From positions 1-14,589 of the forward strand of contig CAMGAL010000017.1 in the NCBI GenBank assembly GCA_946007445.1: a stretch of 14,589 nucleotides of DNA, given 5' to 3'. The translations under genes and the position numbers were made by a program. The stretch is from an uncultured Mediterranea sp. (lineage in GTDB: Bacteria; Bacteroidota; Bacteroidia; Bacteroidales; Bacteroidaceae). This document shows, piece after piece, positions 6,483 through 12,674 of the stretch (position 1 is the stretch's first letter; each line of letters starts with the position of its first letter). The notes under the pieces are model-generated. The model saw only the letters and a list, made by a program, of their open reading frames with translations, searched no databases and was not told the DNA's origin.

Positions 6483-6887
6483 ATGAACAATAACAGCAAA
6501 CATAGACAAATCAAAAGTGTAGGTTTCACTTGGACGGAAAATGCGCAAGTGCTCCATCACCCCGGGGAGCCGAAGGCCGAAGTCGAGGCAGTATGGACGC
6601 TTCTCCCTGTCACGAAGGCAACCTGCTCGGACAAGGTTGAAGATACGGGCTTGCATACCGTGGAGTTCTCGGCGTTAATCACCGACACCAGCTGCTTGGA
6701 ATATATCCTGTTAGTCGAATTGTTCGACCGTCCGGGCATCCTGCGGCTGAACTATACCGACGGCAGCCAGTGCATCGTAGGTGACGACGAATTCCCGGTG
6801 TGGGTGACCACTCACCAGTCAGATTCACCGTCTGTATTCCAACTCAGCTTCAAGCGGACGGCACCCCATGGCATCCTATTCATATAG
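6483..6887 (+). CDS. Phage-type beta-rich protein of unknown function
   Basis: A 134-residue protein. The C-terminal half (ILRLNYTDGSQCIVGDDEFPVWV and QLSFKRTAPHGILFI) recalls small beta-sandwich proteins found in Bacteroides phage and contractile-tail clusters, with a strand-forming 'YTDG...VVG.ddfP' element and a final 'LSFkRtaP'. I cannot name the family with certainty. There is no signal peptide or membrane segment. The gene is followed directly by the promoter of the head operon, so it is transcribed separately from the protease and capsid. A virion component such as a decoration or adaptor protein is plausible. Confidence 0.62.
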   Translation: MNNNSKHRQIKSVGFTWTENAQVLHHPGEPKAEVEAVWTLLPVTKATCSDKVEDTGLHTVEFSALITDTSCLEYILLVELFDRPGILRLNYTDGSQCIVGDDEFPVWVTTHQSDSPSVFQLSFKRTAPHGILFI

Positions 6888-6889
6888 TC

Positions 6890-6921
6890 CTTGTTGACAG
6901 AGGATTCCAACCCTACTTTTG
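6890..6921 (+). promoter_or_regulatory. Head-operon promoter
   Basis: CTTG (6890-6893), exactly 20 bases, then TACTTTTG (6914-6921) fit the TTTG-N20-TAnnTTTG consensus with one mismatch. The protease ATG lies 20 bases after the -7 box. Confidence 0.65.
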
Positions 6922-6941
6922 CACAAAAATAGTGATTCGAT

Positions 6942-7856
6942 ATGGCTTTTTCTGTTTTGTTATCAACGATATTGCGCGGCAAGTGGCTCATCGCTCCACG
7001 AGAGGTCGAAGCCAACAGCGTCATCCTGCAAAAGTTGCTGGATGGCTCCACACCGGGCAGCAACAAGAGATTGAGCGAAGAGCAGCCGCTTCCTTACTCC
7101 TTCGCTGACGCTTCCGGCAAGATGAGCCGCTCCAAGGGTCGGTTCGCTGATGCACCCGAAGGGAGCACGGCCATCATCCCGATTCGGGGGACCCTCATCA
7201 AGTATGGCACCCTCTGCAGCTACGGTACGGAGGAATATGCTGAGATGATCCGCGAGGCGGCCAACGAGCCGAACATCTCCAGCATCGTGCTGGATTGTGA
7301 TAGCGGTGGGGGAGCCGTCGATGCCATCGCGCCGCTGGTGGATGCCATCGCCGACTGCAAGCGCAAGAACAAGGGTTGTGTGGCAGCCGTTGACCTCTGC
7401 GCGTCGGCCATGTACTATGTGGCCTGTCACTGCGACTCGATTATCTGCACCAACAACATCAGCTCAGAGTTGGGCAGCATCGGGGTGATGATGAGCTTCC
7501 CCGACTACGCCAAGTACTACGAGAACATGGGCATCAAGATGCACACCATCTACTCCAATCTCTCCGAATACAAGAATGCTCCCTACGAAGCTGCGCTCAA
7601 GGGCGAATACGACAAGATCAAGACGGAGGAGCTGGATCCGCTGGCTCGTCAGTTCCAGGAGACGGTCAAGCGACGCCGCTGCAACCTGAAACTCGACACC
7701 GAAGGCATCCTATCCGGAAGGATGTTCTATGCGGACGAGGCGGTACGGGTGGGTTTGGCCGACGAGGTGGGTACCATCCAGACTGCCATCCAGCGCAGCC
7801 GGGAGATAGAGGCGACTACTTTAATCCATAATTATATCAATCTTAAAACCAAGTGA
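6942..7856 (+). CDS. S49-family serine peptidase, probable prohead maturation protease
   Basis: A 304-residue ClpP/crotonase-fold protease of the SppA/S49 type. Visible are IVLDCDSGGGAVDA (the 'DSPGG' loop, ~residues 114-127), the nucleophile Ser155 in DLCASAMYYVA, ELGSIGVMMSF after it, and the general-base Lys211 in SEYKNAPYEA. The 56-residue Ser-Lys spacing is close to that in SppA. Phage members (like lambda gpC) cleave scaffold and capsid subunits during prohead maturation. No signal peptide is obvious, as expected for a cytoplasmic phage protease. It is followed immediately by the capsid gene, whose ATG lies two bases after this stop; the capsid's N-terminal scaffold region is its likely substrate. 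Confidence 0.9.
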   Translation: MAFSVLLSTILRGKWLIAPREVEANSVILQKLLDGSTPGSNKRLSEEQPLPYSFADASGKMSRSKGRFADAPEGSTAIIPIRGTLIKYGTLCSYGTEEYAEMIREAANEPNISSIVLDCDSGGGAVDAIAPLVDAIADCKRKNKGCVAAVDLCASAMYYVACHCDSIICTNNISSELGSIGVMMSFPDYAKYYENMGIKMHTIYSNLSEYKNAPYEAALKGEYDKIKTEELDPLARQFQETVKRRRCNLKLDTEGILSGRMFYADEAVRVGLADEVGTIQTAIQRSREIEATTLIHNYINLKTK

Positions 7857-7858
7857 CT

Positions 7859-9319
7859 ATGTTTGCAAAAGTATTGAACGTGGTTCTGGCATTTCTGGGC
7901 ATCTCGGCTTTCGCGAAGGACGAGAATGGCAAGTCTGTGCTGCTCGACGCACAGCAAGAGATGCTGAAGAACAAGTATGGTGACCTCTTCCTCACCAACT
8001 TCATGAAGGACTTGCAGGAGTTCGAGAAGGATGGACAGGCCGCCGAGTCTGTCGTGACCTCGCAGACCCAACAGGAGCTGGAGGCCGAACGGAGCAAGAA
8101 TGCCAAGGAACTGGCCGACCTGCGCAAGCAGCTGGACGAACTCAGGCAGCTGGCCAATGCACAAAAACAAGCCATCGACAAGATGGCCAAGGAGCCTGCA
8201 TCCGAGCAGGCTGACGAAACAACAGGCAGTATGGAGGACAAGAAATTCCGCATCGACATGAGCCTGGCCCACAACCAGGCCATCGTGGCAGCTTTCAAGG
8301 GAGCTGCCTACAGTGGCAACTCTACCATTGAAACCACCGAACTGCAGAAGGAGTTCGGCAAGTATGTCAGCGGCGAACGTATGGAGATCATGAAACGACT
8401 GACCGGTGTGACCGAGTCAACGGCTTACATGACCACCGTCATGACTGACAAGACCGAGGTGCGTGCCCAGCAGGCATACATCGACTCGGTGCTCCAGCAG
8501 TTCGTACCGAAGTGGACGCCCAAGGGCAAATCCACCTTCCGACCGCTCACCATCAAGAACTACAAGCACAAAATCAATGTGCCCATCACACCGGCTGACA
8601 TCATGGAGGATGTGCTGGGCTACCTCTACGACGAGAATCTCAAGCCCGAGGATATGCCCATCGTCAAGTATATCCTCTTCCAGCTCATCTTCCCCAAGTT
8701 GGACGAGGAGCGTGAACAGGCATTGGCCATCGGCAAGTTCAAGGAGACCGAGGCTACCAAAGATGGTGACGCTGCCACCGCTGCCCTCGATACCATGGAT
8801 GGCTATGTCACCCAGCTGAAGGCGCTGAAGAAGGGCAACAACCAGGAGATTACCTGGCTGCTTGACGGAGAGACACTGAACGACGAAACGCTGGTCGAAC
8901 AGATTGACCGCGCTGTCAACGAGGTGGCTCCACTCTACAAGAAGAAGACCATGTTCATCCACGCTGACCCCTCTCTCGTGACTCGCTATGGCAAGGCCTA
9001 CCGCAAGAAGTATCCCTGGCTCAAGAACGAGGACGGCGAGAAGATCAAGGTGGACTTCTCGCGCTTCACCTTCGCTCCGCTGGAGGGTATGCGCGGCACG
9101 GGTGTCTTCTTCATCACGCCCAAGGAGAACTTCCGCCACCTCCTCTCCAAGAACCCGCAGAACACCAAGGTCTGGATGCAGACCGACAACTACGACGTGA
9201 AGGTGTTCGCCGAGTGGTGGGAGGCTTGCGGCTTCTGGCTGGCTGAAGCCATCTTCGCCTATCTGCCTCCGGTGGATGGTGGAAGCTCGGTCTCTGAGAA
9301 CCATGAAGACGGTGTCTAA
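7859..9319 (+). CDS. Major capsid protein with N-terminal scaffold-like domain
   Basis: A 486-residue protein. Residues 1-20 are hydrophobic, ~60-115 form a strong charged coiled coil (LEAERSKNAKELADLRKQLDELRQL), and from about residue 125 (SMEDKKFRIDMSLA) a globular domain follows. The globular part has features usual for phage capsid subunits: YMTTVMTDKTEVRAQQAYIDSV near its start, a long helical stretch with EEREQALAIGKF, a Thr/Ala-rich loop, and late FAPLEGMRGTGVFFITPKEN and VKVFAEWWEACGFW. Position directly after the protease and length support the call. ATG 7859 is preferred over an in-frame GTG at 7853 that overlaps the protease stop; the same TGACTATG context starts the next gene. Met125 (ATG 8231) could be an internal start for capsid alone. 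Confidence 0.82.
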   Translation: MFAKVLNVVLAFLGISAFAKDENGKSVLLDAQQEMLKNKYGDLFLTNFMKDLQEFEKDGQAAESVVTSQTQQELEAERSKNAKELADLRKQLDELRQLANAQKQAIDKMAKEPASEQADETTGSMEDKKFRIDMSLAHNQAIVAAFKGAAYSGNSTIETTELQKEFGKYVSGERMEIMKRLTGVTESTAYMTTVMTDKTEVRAQQAYIDSVLQQFVPKWTPKGKSTFRPLTIKNYKHKINVPITPADIMEDVLGYLYDENLKPEDMPIVKYILFQLIFPKLDEEREQALAIGKFKETEATKDGDAATAALDTMDGYVTQLKALKKGNNQEITWLLDGETLNDETLVEQIDRAVNEVAPLYKKKTMFIHADPSLVTRYGKAYRKKYPWLKNEDGEKIKVDFSRFTFAPLEGMRGTGVFFITPKENFRHLLSKNPQNTKVWMQTDNYDVKVFAEWWEACGFWLAEAIFAYLPPVDGGSSVSENHEDGV

Positions 9320-9337
9320 CCCTCAATATGAATGACT

Positions 9338-9910
9338 ATGGCTGAAGAATATAGCTTTGTATCGGTGCCGAAGGCCGGTTCCAATGCCGGCACACCGAAA
9401 GGAAAGAAGAAGTATGTCGTCATCTTCCGCTGGATGGATGTCAAGACCTACAAGCGCGACTCGAAGGGTGTGCGGGTGACGGACTTTGCCATGCAGGATG
9501 GCAAAAAACCTATCGCGGTGTACGCCACTCCATCCACGCTCAACGTCTACCACACCTCCGAAGGTGATGACGACGCTCGCGGCTACATCCACCACCTGGA
9601 TGGTGAGGTGCCGGGCAGCTCCGTAGAGTTCTCCGAATTCCTCCAGAACAACATCAACGAGGAGCTGGGTGCCATCGTGATGAACTGCGCAGGCGATGAT
9701 GCCAAGGTGGCTGGCACCCCTTGCACGCCGCTCTACATCGCCAAGGCTGACTCGCAGGACAACAAGGAGGGTGACAAGAGCACGCTCAACCTCACCTCCT
9801 CGTTGCGTGGTCCGGTCATCGGCGTCATGGCCAAGAGCCTGGTTCCTGCGACCGACAACGCGGAGATCAACGCCGAGCTTGGGTTGACGGTGAGTGATTC
9901 CGGGGTTTGA
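9338..9910 (+). CDS. Probable virion protein of unknown function
   Basis: A 190-residue protein, last in the head operon. It has no recognised motif. The sequence is beta-rich: KKKYVVIFRWMDVKTY, IAVYATPSTLNVYHT, a Gly/Asp-rich middle and a C-terminal GPVIGVMAKSLVP. There are no membrane segments. The lysine/glycine-rich N-terminus (KAGSNAGTPKGKKK) could be a flexible arm. Position directly behind the capsid gene is typical of decoration (head-stabilising) or head-completion proteins, but a tail-tube-like role cannot be excluded. ATG 9338 shares the GACTATGG context with the capsid start; ATG 9332, two codons earlier, is an equal possibility. Confidence 0.68.
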   Translation: MAEEYSFVSVPKAGSNAGTPKGKKKYVVIFRWMDVKTYKRDSKGVRVTDFAMQDGKKPIAVYATPSTLNVYHTSEGDDDARGYIHHLDGEVPGSSVEFSEFLQNNINEELGAIVMNCAGDDAKVAGTPCTPLYIAKADSQDNKEGDKSTLNLTSSLRGPVIGVMAKSLVPATDNAEINAELGLTVSDSGV

Positions 9911-9941
9911 CATGATTTTCTATAAGTAGGTTTATGGGGGT

Positions 9942-9975
9942 GAGGGCGCTGCATGTCGGCGCCCTCTCTCTTTGT
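9942..9975 (+). terminator. GC-rich hairpin terminator after the head operon
   Basis: A perfect 8-bp stem pairs GAGGGCGC (9942-9949) with GCGCCCTC (9959-9966) around a 9-base loop, followed by the pyrimidine-rich tail TCTCTTTGT. The T tract is interrupted, so termination may be partial. Confidence 0.62.
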
Positions 9976-9977
9976 CC

Positions 9978-10008
9978 TTTGACGGACTTGCGATTGCAAC
10001 TACCTTTG
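9978..10008 (+). promoter_or_regulatory. Promoter of the packaging-type operon
   Basis: TTTG (9978-9981), 19 bases and TACCTTTG (10001-10008) match the Bacteroides consensus. The spacer contains TTGC-GATT-GCAA (9988-9999), which carries a perfect TTGCGA half-site of the early operators but at a different arm spacing. The start codon is 25 bases past the -7 box. Confidence 0.7.
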
Positions 10009-10033
10009 TGCAGGTTTTTTTATTACAACAGAT

Positions 10034-10645
10034 ATGGTTATTCTCATTTACCACAGACAACACCATTCGGGCAGACAGGTCATGCTCGAAGCTGCCATCC
10101 AGTCATGGCAGGACCACCTGAAGGGTGACAACTCCATGCACATCGTCGTAGTAGGCGACAAGGTACCTGATAATATCGCTGTACAGAACATCGTCGTATC
10201 GCAGGAGGAGAACACCGACGACCTGCTCCGCTGCATCCAGGCAGCGATGGGCGAAGAGCTCACCAATCCGATTCTGGCAGACTCCCGCACCATCCTCTGC
10301 AACGACTTGTATCCGGGTCACCTGCTGGTGCCGATGGCGGATTTGCACATCCCCCACCTCTACCGCTTGGACGAACTAATCAGGTCTTGTACCGGTTCAT
10401 CCTTCCTCGAACAGGTCAACAGCTACCGTGAGCGGTGCGAGCCGGGCATGGTCATGCCGACCGACTGGCGCAAGGATAACTGGCTGCTTCCGGTCGTATC
10501 CAAGAACCCGCCGGCCTCGCTCATCAAGCAGCTCATCAAGGGGAAGCTCTTCATTCGGTTCGCGCCCTCCTCGGACTCTTCGCAGACGGAGCTGTTCATC
10601 GAGGGGCTCTTTGTCCGTCAGCGACCCACAGAGGACAGCCACTGA
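10034..10645 (+). CDS. Phage protein resembling a GT-A glycosyltransferase (tentative)
   Basis: A 203-residue protein. The opening (VILIYHRQHHSGRQVMLEAAIQSWQDH, then HIVVVGDKVP) resembles phage GT-A/Stealth-like transferases: a first beta strand, a helix of the 'LR.SLRSlekh' type, and a second strand with VGD(K/R)xP. LADSRTILCNDLYPG lies where such enzymes carry their metal-binding 'NDD' strand, but the paired aspartates are not intact, so activity is doubtful. LLPVVSKNPPASLIKQLI follows in the C-terminal third. It is the first gene of its operon, behind its own promoter, ahead of genes leading to the large terminase. It may modify host or virion surfaces, or be a degenerate fold reused in packaging. 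The gene is clear; the function is a guess. Confidence 0.6.
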   Translation: MVILIYHRQHHSGRQVMLEAAIQSWQDHLKGDNSMHIVVVGDKVPDNIAVQNIVVSQEENTDDLLRCIQAAMGEELTNPILADSRTILCNDLYPGHLLVPMADLHIPHLYRLDELIRSCTGSSFLEQVNSYRERCEPGMVMPTDWRKDNWLLPVVSKNPPASLIKQLIKGKLFIRFAPSSDSSQTELFIEGLFVRQRPTEDSH

Positions 10646-10708
10646 AGGACCGCAGAAGCGAGGCGATTCCGCGATGAGTTCCCCTTCCTCAACGATCCAG
10701 ATTGCCCG

Positions 10709-11125
10709 ATGGAGCTGCAGGCATTGGCCACCCGCAAGATAACGGCCTATCGCACCTACCGGGAGCTGCATCAGCAGTTGTCTGGATGCACCTCGCTGCA
10801 GCAATGTGCACAGCTCTCCGGGCAGCTGCTCGATGCCTACCAGGATAATCGGATGATATGGCAGGAGCTGGAGTACTACCAGAAGCACCACACCATCTTG
10901 GGCAAGCACCCGATTTTCTCGGAGTTCCTGCGTCGCAAGGCGTTGAACAAGATGTCGGTTAAAGAACTCATGCAGCGCAAGCGACAGGTCGAAGGCAACA
11001 TCTGGAGGGCCAAGTCGGAGATGGCCAAGGGCGACAAACCGCACCTCGATGCCATACGACAGGCGCGACTCAAGGGCTACCAATCGGAGTTAGACGACAT
11101 CAACAGACTGCTGGAGGATGAGTGA
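10709..11125 (+). CDS. Helical protein of unknown function, start uncertain
   Basis: 138 residues from ATG 10709. Almost entirely helical and charged, with LLDAYQDNRMIWQELEYYQK and TILGKHPIFSEFLRRK in the middle and a basic-acidic coiled coil at the C-terminus. No catalytic motif. The frame stays open upstream to the TGA of the preceding gene at 10643. That extra stretch (FRDEFPFLNDPDCP before the Met) looks like real protein, yet contains no ATG, GTG or TTG. Either translation begins at 10709 and the extension is fortuitous, or the true N-terminus arises by readthrough, or a mutation removed the start. The gene overlaps the next by 8 bases (ATGAGTGA). It resembles proteins often seen near small terminase genes, but I cannot assign it. 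Confidence 0.7.
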   Translation: MELQALATRKITAYRTYRELHQQLSGCTSLQQCAQLSGQLLDAYQDNRMIWQELEYYQKHHTILGKHPIFSEFLRRKALNKMSVKELMQRKRQVEGNIWRAKSEMAKGDKPHLDAIRQARLKGYQSELDDINRLLEDE

Positions 11126-11684
11126 ACGGTACTATTTTGACATCATGTCGCTCTGCGACGAGGTGAGCGACGCACGGATGAGGGCCGAACGGTTTGACGA
11201 GTTGCAGACCCTGAAGCTCAGACGGCTCAAGGAGCTCTGCGGACGGTTGCCGGAACCGTCCGAAGCGTTCTTCATCGAGACGCAGAAGAGCTTCAGCGCA
11301 TTCACCTTCGTCGTCTACCTGATGCGGACTGCCGGACGAATCCGACACCTCTATATAGCGACGTACTCCACCAACGAGCGCATCATCAATGCGCTGCTGC
11401 GGTGGCAGTCGCAGGGCATGATTGGCTCCATCCACCTGCATGTGTCAGAGACCATGCAGTATCGGATTCCAGCCGTCTGGCAACGGCTGATGCAGCTCCA
11501 TCAGGGCGGGGTGCTCCGACTTACCTCGGCCTGGAGCCACCAGAAGGTGGCCTGCATCGATACCGAGATAGGGCGGTTTGTCGTCGAGGGCTCCGGCAAC
11601 TACGGCGAGAACGCCATGTATGAGAATTATGTGTTTCTCCGCTCCGAATCGGTCTACCGGTTCCGGGCGGGTTTGGATGAGTAG
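11118..11684 (+). CDS. PLD-superfamily (HKD) protein, probable phage nuclease
   Basis: A 188-residue protein. The PLD signature is present once: His141-x-Lys143-(x4)-Asp148 in SHQKVACID, followed by GSGN (158-161) and Glu169 in MYENYVF, the arrangement of HKD nucleases such as Nuc and related restriction or tyrosyl-DNA phosphodiesterase folds. Upstream, IRHLYIATYSTNERIINALL matches the 'i.iatysls...l..L' strand-helix of the same fold. One HKD motif per chain means it should act as a dimer. It starts at ATG 11118 overlapping the previous stop by 8 bases and ends overlapping the next start by 8 bases. Placement two genes before the terminase suggests DNA processing during packaging; a role in degrading rival DNA is an alternative. 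Confidence 0.8.
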   Translation: MSERYYFDIMSLCDEVSDARMRAERFDELQTLKLRRLKELCGRLPEPSEAFFIETQKSFSAFTFVVYLMRTAGRIRHLYIATYSTNERIINALLRWQSQGMIGSIHLHVSETMQYRIPAVWQRLMQLHQGGVLRLTSAWSHQKVACIDTEIGRFVVEGSGNYGENAMYENYVFLRSESVYRFRAGLDE

Positions 11685-12048
11685 AGATATGAACAACGAA
11701 GTAGCGAAAGCATTAGAGTGGTCGGAGGCACCGGACTGGTTTGCACGCATTCCGACCGACGAGTACGAGACACTGGCAGGCATCGGCTACACGCCGGAGA
11801 AGATTGCCATGTACTACCGCATCAATGCGAAGGATTTTCTCTGGTACTTCCACCTCATCGGCTCACCGCTCAAGTATCACTACGAGCGCGGACAGCTGCT
11901 GCAGCAGGCTCGCGAGGGCGTGGTGCTGGCGCGTGCGGCCGAACGGGGCGACAACGCCACCCAGGCGCAGCGCTTCGACAAGATGCGAGCGTCCATCGCC
12001 TACAAGAATAGCATCAGCAAGGTATTTTTCGAGGATATAGGCGTATGA
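11677..12048 (+). CDS. Small HTH-containing protein, candidate small terminase subunit
   Basis: 123 residues from ATG 11677, which overlaps the HKD gene stop as ATGAGTAG, mirroring the ATGAGTGA junction one gene earlier; ATG 11689 is the alternative. About residues 30-60 form a helix-turn-helix (LAGIGYTPEKIAMYYRINAKDFLWYF), like the 'GyspeeIA..l.i....f...f' domain of phage small terminases and homeodomain-like HTH proteins. A helical, charged remainder follows (LLQQAREGVVLARAAERGD...RFDKMRAS), suitable for oligomerisation. Small terminase subunits recognise the packaging site and recruit the large subunit, encoded two genes downstream. The assignment rests on the HTH, size and position. Confidence 0.68.
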   Translation: MSRDMNNEVAKALEWSEAPDWFARIPTDEYETLAGIGYTPEKIAMYYRINAKDFLWYFHLIGSPLKYHYERGQLLQQAREGVVLARAAERGDNATQAQRFDKMRASIAYKNSISKVFFEDIGV

Positions 12049-12674
12049 GCAGGGCATTCAAGACATCACACTACGACGTGCTCCAGGACTACATCGCAGG
12101 CGGATGCACGATGGATCTGACGGACGAGGAGCAGGAGTACTACAACGCCCTCTATGCCGTACTGGGCATCTCCCGCAAGTATGGCAAGGAGGCGGCTGTC
12201 TCGTTCCTTATGCACGACCCGTTCCGGGTGGAGCGGTCACGAGCCAGACAGATGTATGCCGAAGCGCTCAACCTCTTCTACGTCAATGACAACATAGAGA
12301 ATGAGGCGCATCGGAATATGCTCTTCGACAACTTGCAGAAGGCCGCGCTCGTGGTGCTCCAGAACGCCACCTCCTCCAAGGACATGGAGGTCTACGGCAA
12401 CCTGCTCACGCAGGCAGCGCGCATCAAACAGCTCGACAAGCCTGACCCCGTCAAGCCTATCGAGCCGGACGAGAAACCCATCAAGGTCTACGACCTGCAC
12501 ACCGAGGCGGTGGGATTGCCCTCCTCCAACCGCAACGAGCTGGCCAAACTCATCGACAACCTGCAAGTCAGCGAGAAGGAGAAGGTACGCCTGCGACGCG
12601 ATGCAGGCGTGATTGACGTAGATATAGAGGAGATGATCAATGACCAGGAAGACAAAACTAAAGACTTCGGATGA
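12045..12674 (+). CDS. Packaging-operon protein of unknown function
   Basis: A 209-residue protein starting in an ATGA overlap with the preceding gene; its 3' end overlaps the terminase by 35 bases. The N-terminal ~130 residues are helical (EEQEYYNALYAVLGISRKYGKEAAVSFL, RARQMYAEALNLFYVN, MEVYGNLLTQAARIKQL). A Pro/Asp/Glu-rich linker follows (PDPVKPIEPDEKPIKVYDL), then a short helical C-terminus ending in acidic residues. Overlap with the terminase suggests coupled translation and perhaps complex formation. It may be the second half of a bipartite small-terminase system, or a terminase accessory; no motif decides. Confidence 0.7.
   Translation: MSRAFKTSHYDVLQDYIAGGCTMDLTDEEQEYYNALYAVLGISRKYGKEAAVSFLMHDPFRVERSRARQMYAEALNLFYVNDNIENEAHRNMLFDNLQKAALVVLQNATSSKDMEVYGNLLTQAARIKQLDKPDPVKPIEPDEKPIKVYDLHTEAVGLPSSNRNELAKLIDNLQVSEKEKVRLRRDAGVIDVDIEEMINDQEDKTKDFG

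Noticed and set aside
8417..9304. 295-residue open frame antisense to the capsid gene
   Set aside because: The sense frame encodes the capsid with coherent domains and operon context. The antisense product has no recognisable feature.
10643..10645. Genome-wide recoding of TGA as a sense codon
   Set aside because: Many other genes here end at TGA in tight stop-start overlaps (for example at 1240, 11123 and 12046), so TGA works as a stop. Only local readthrough at this junction stays open.
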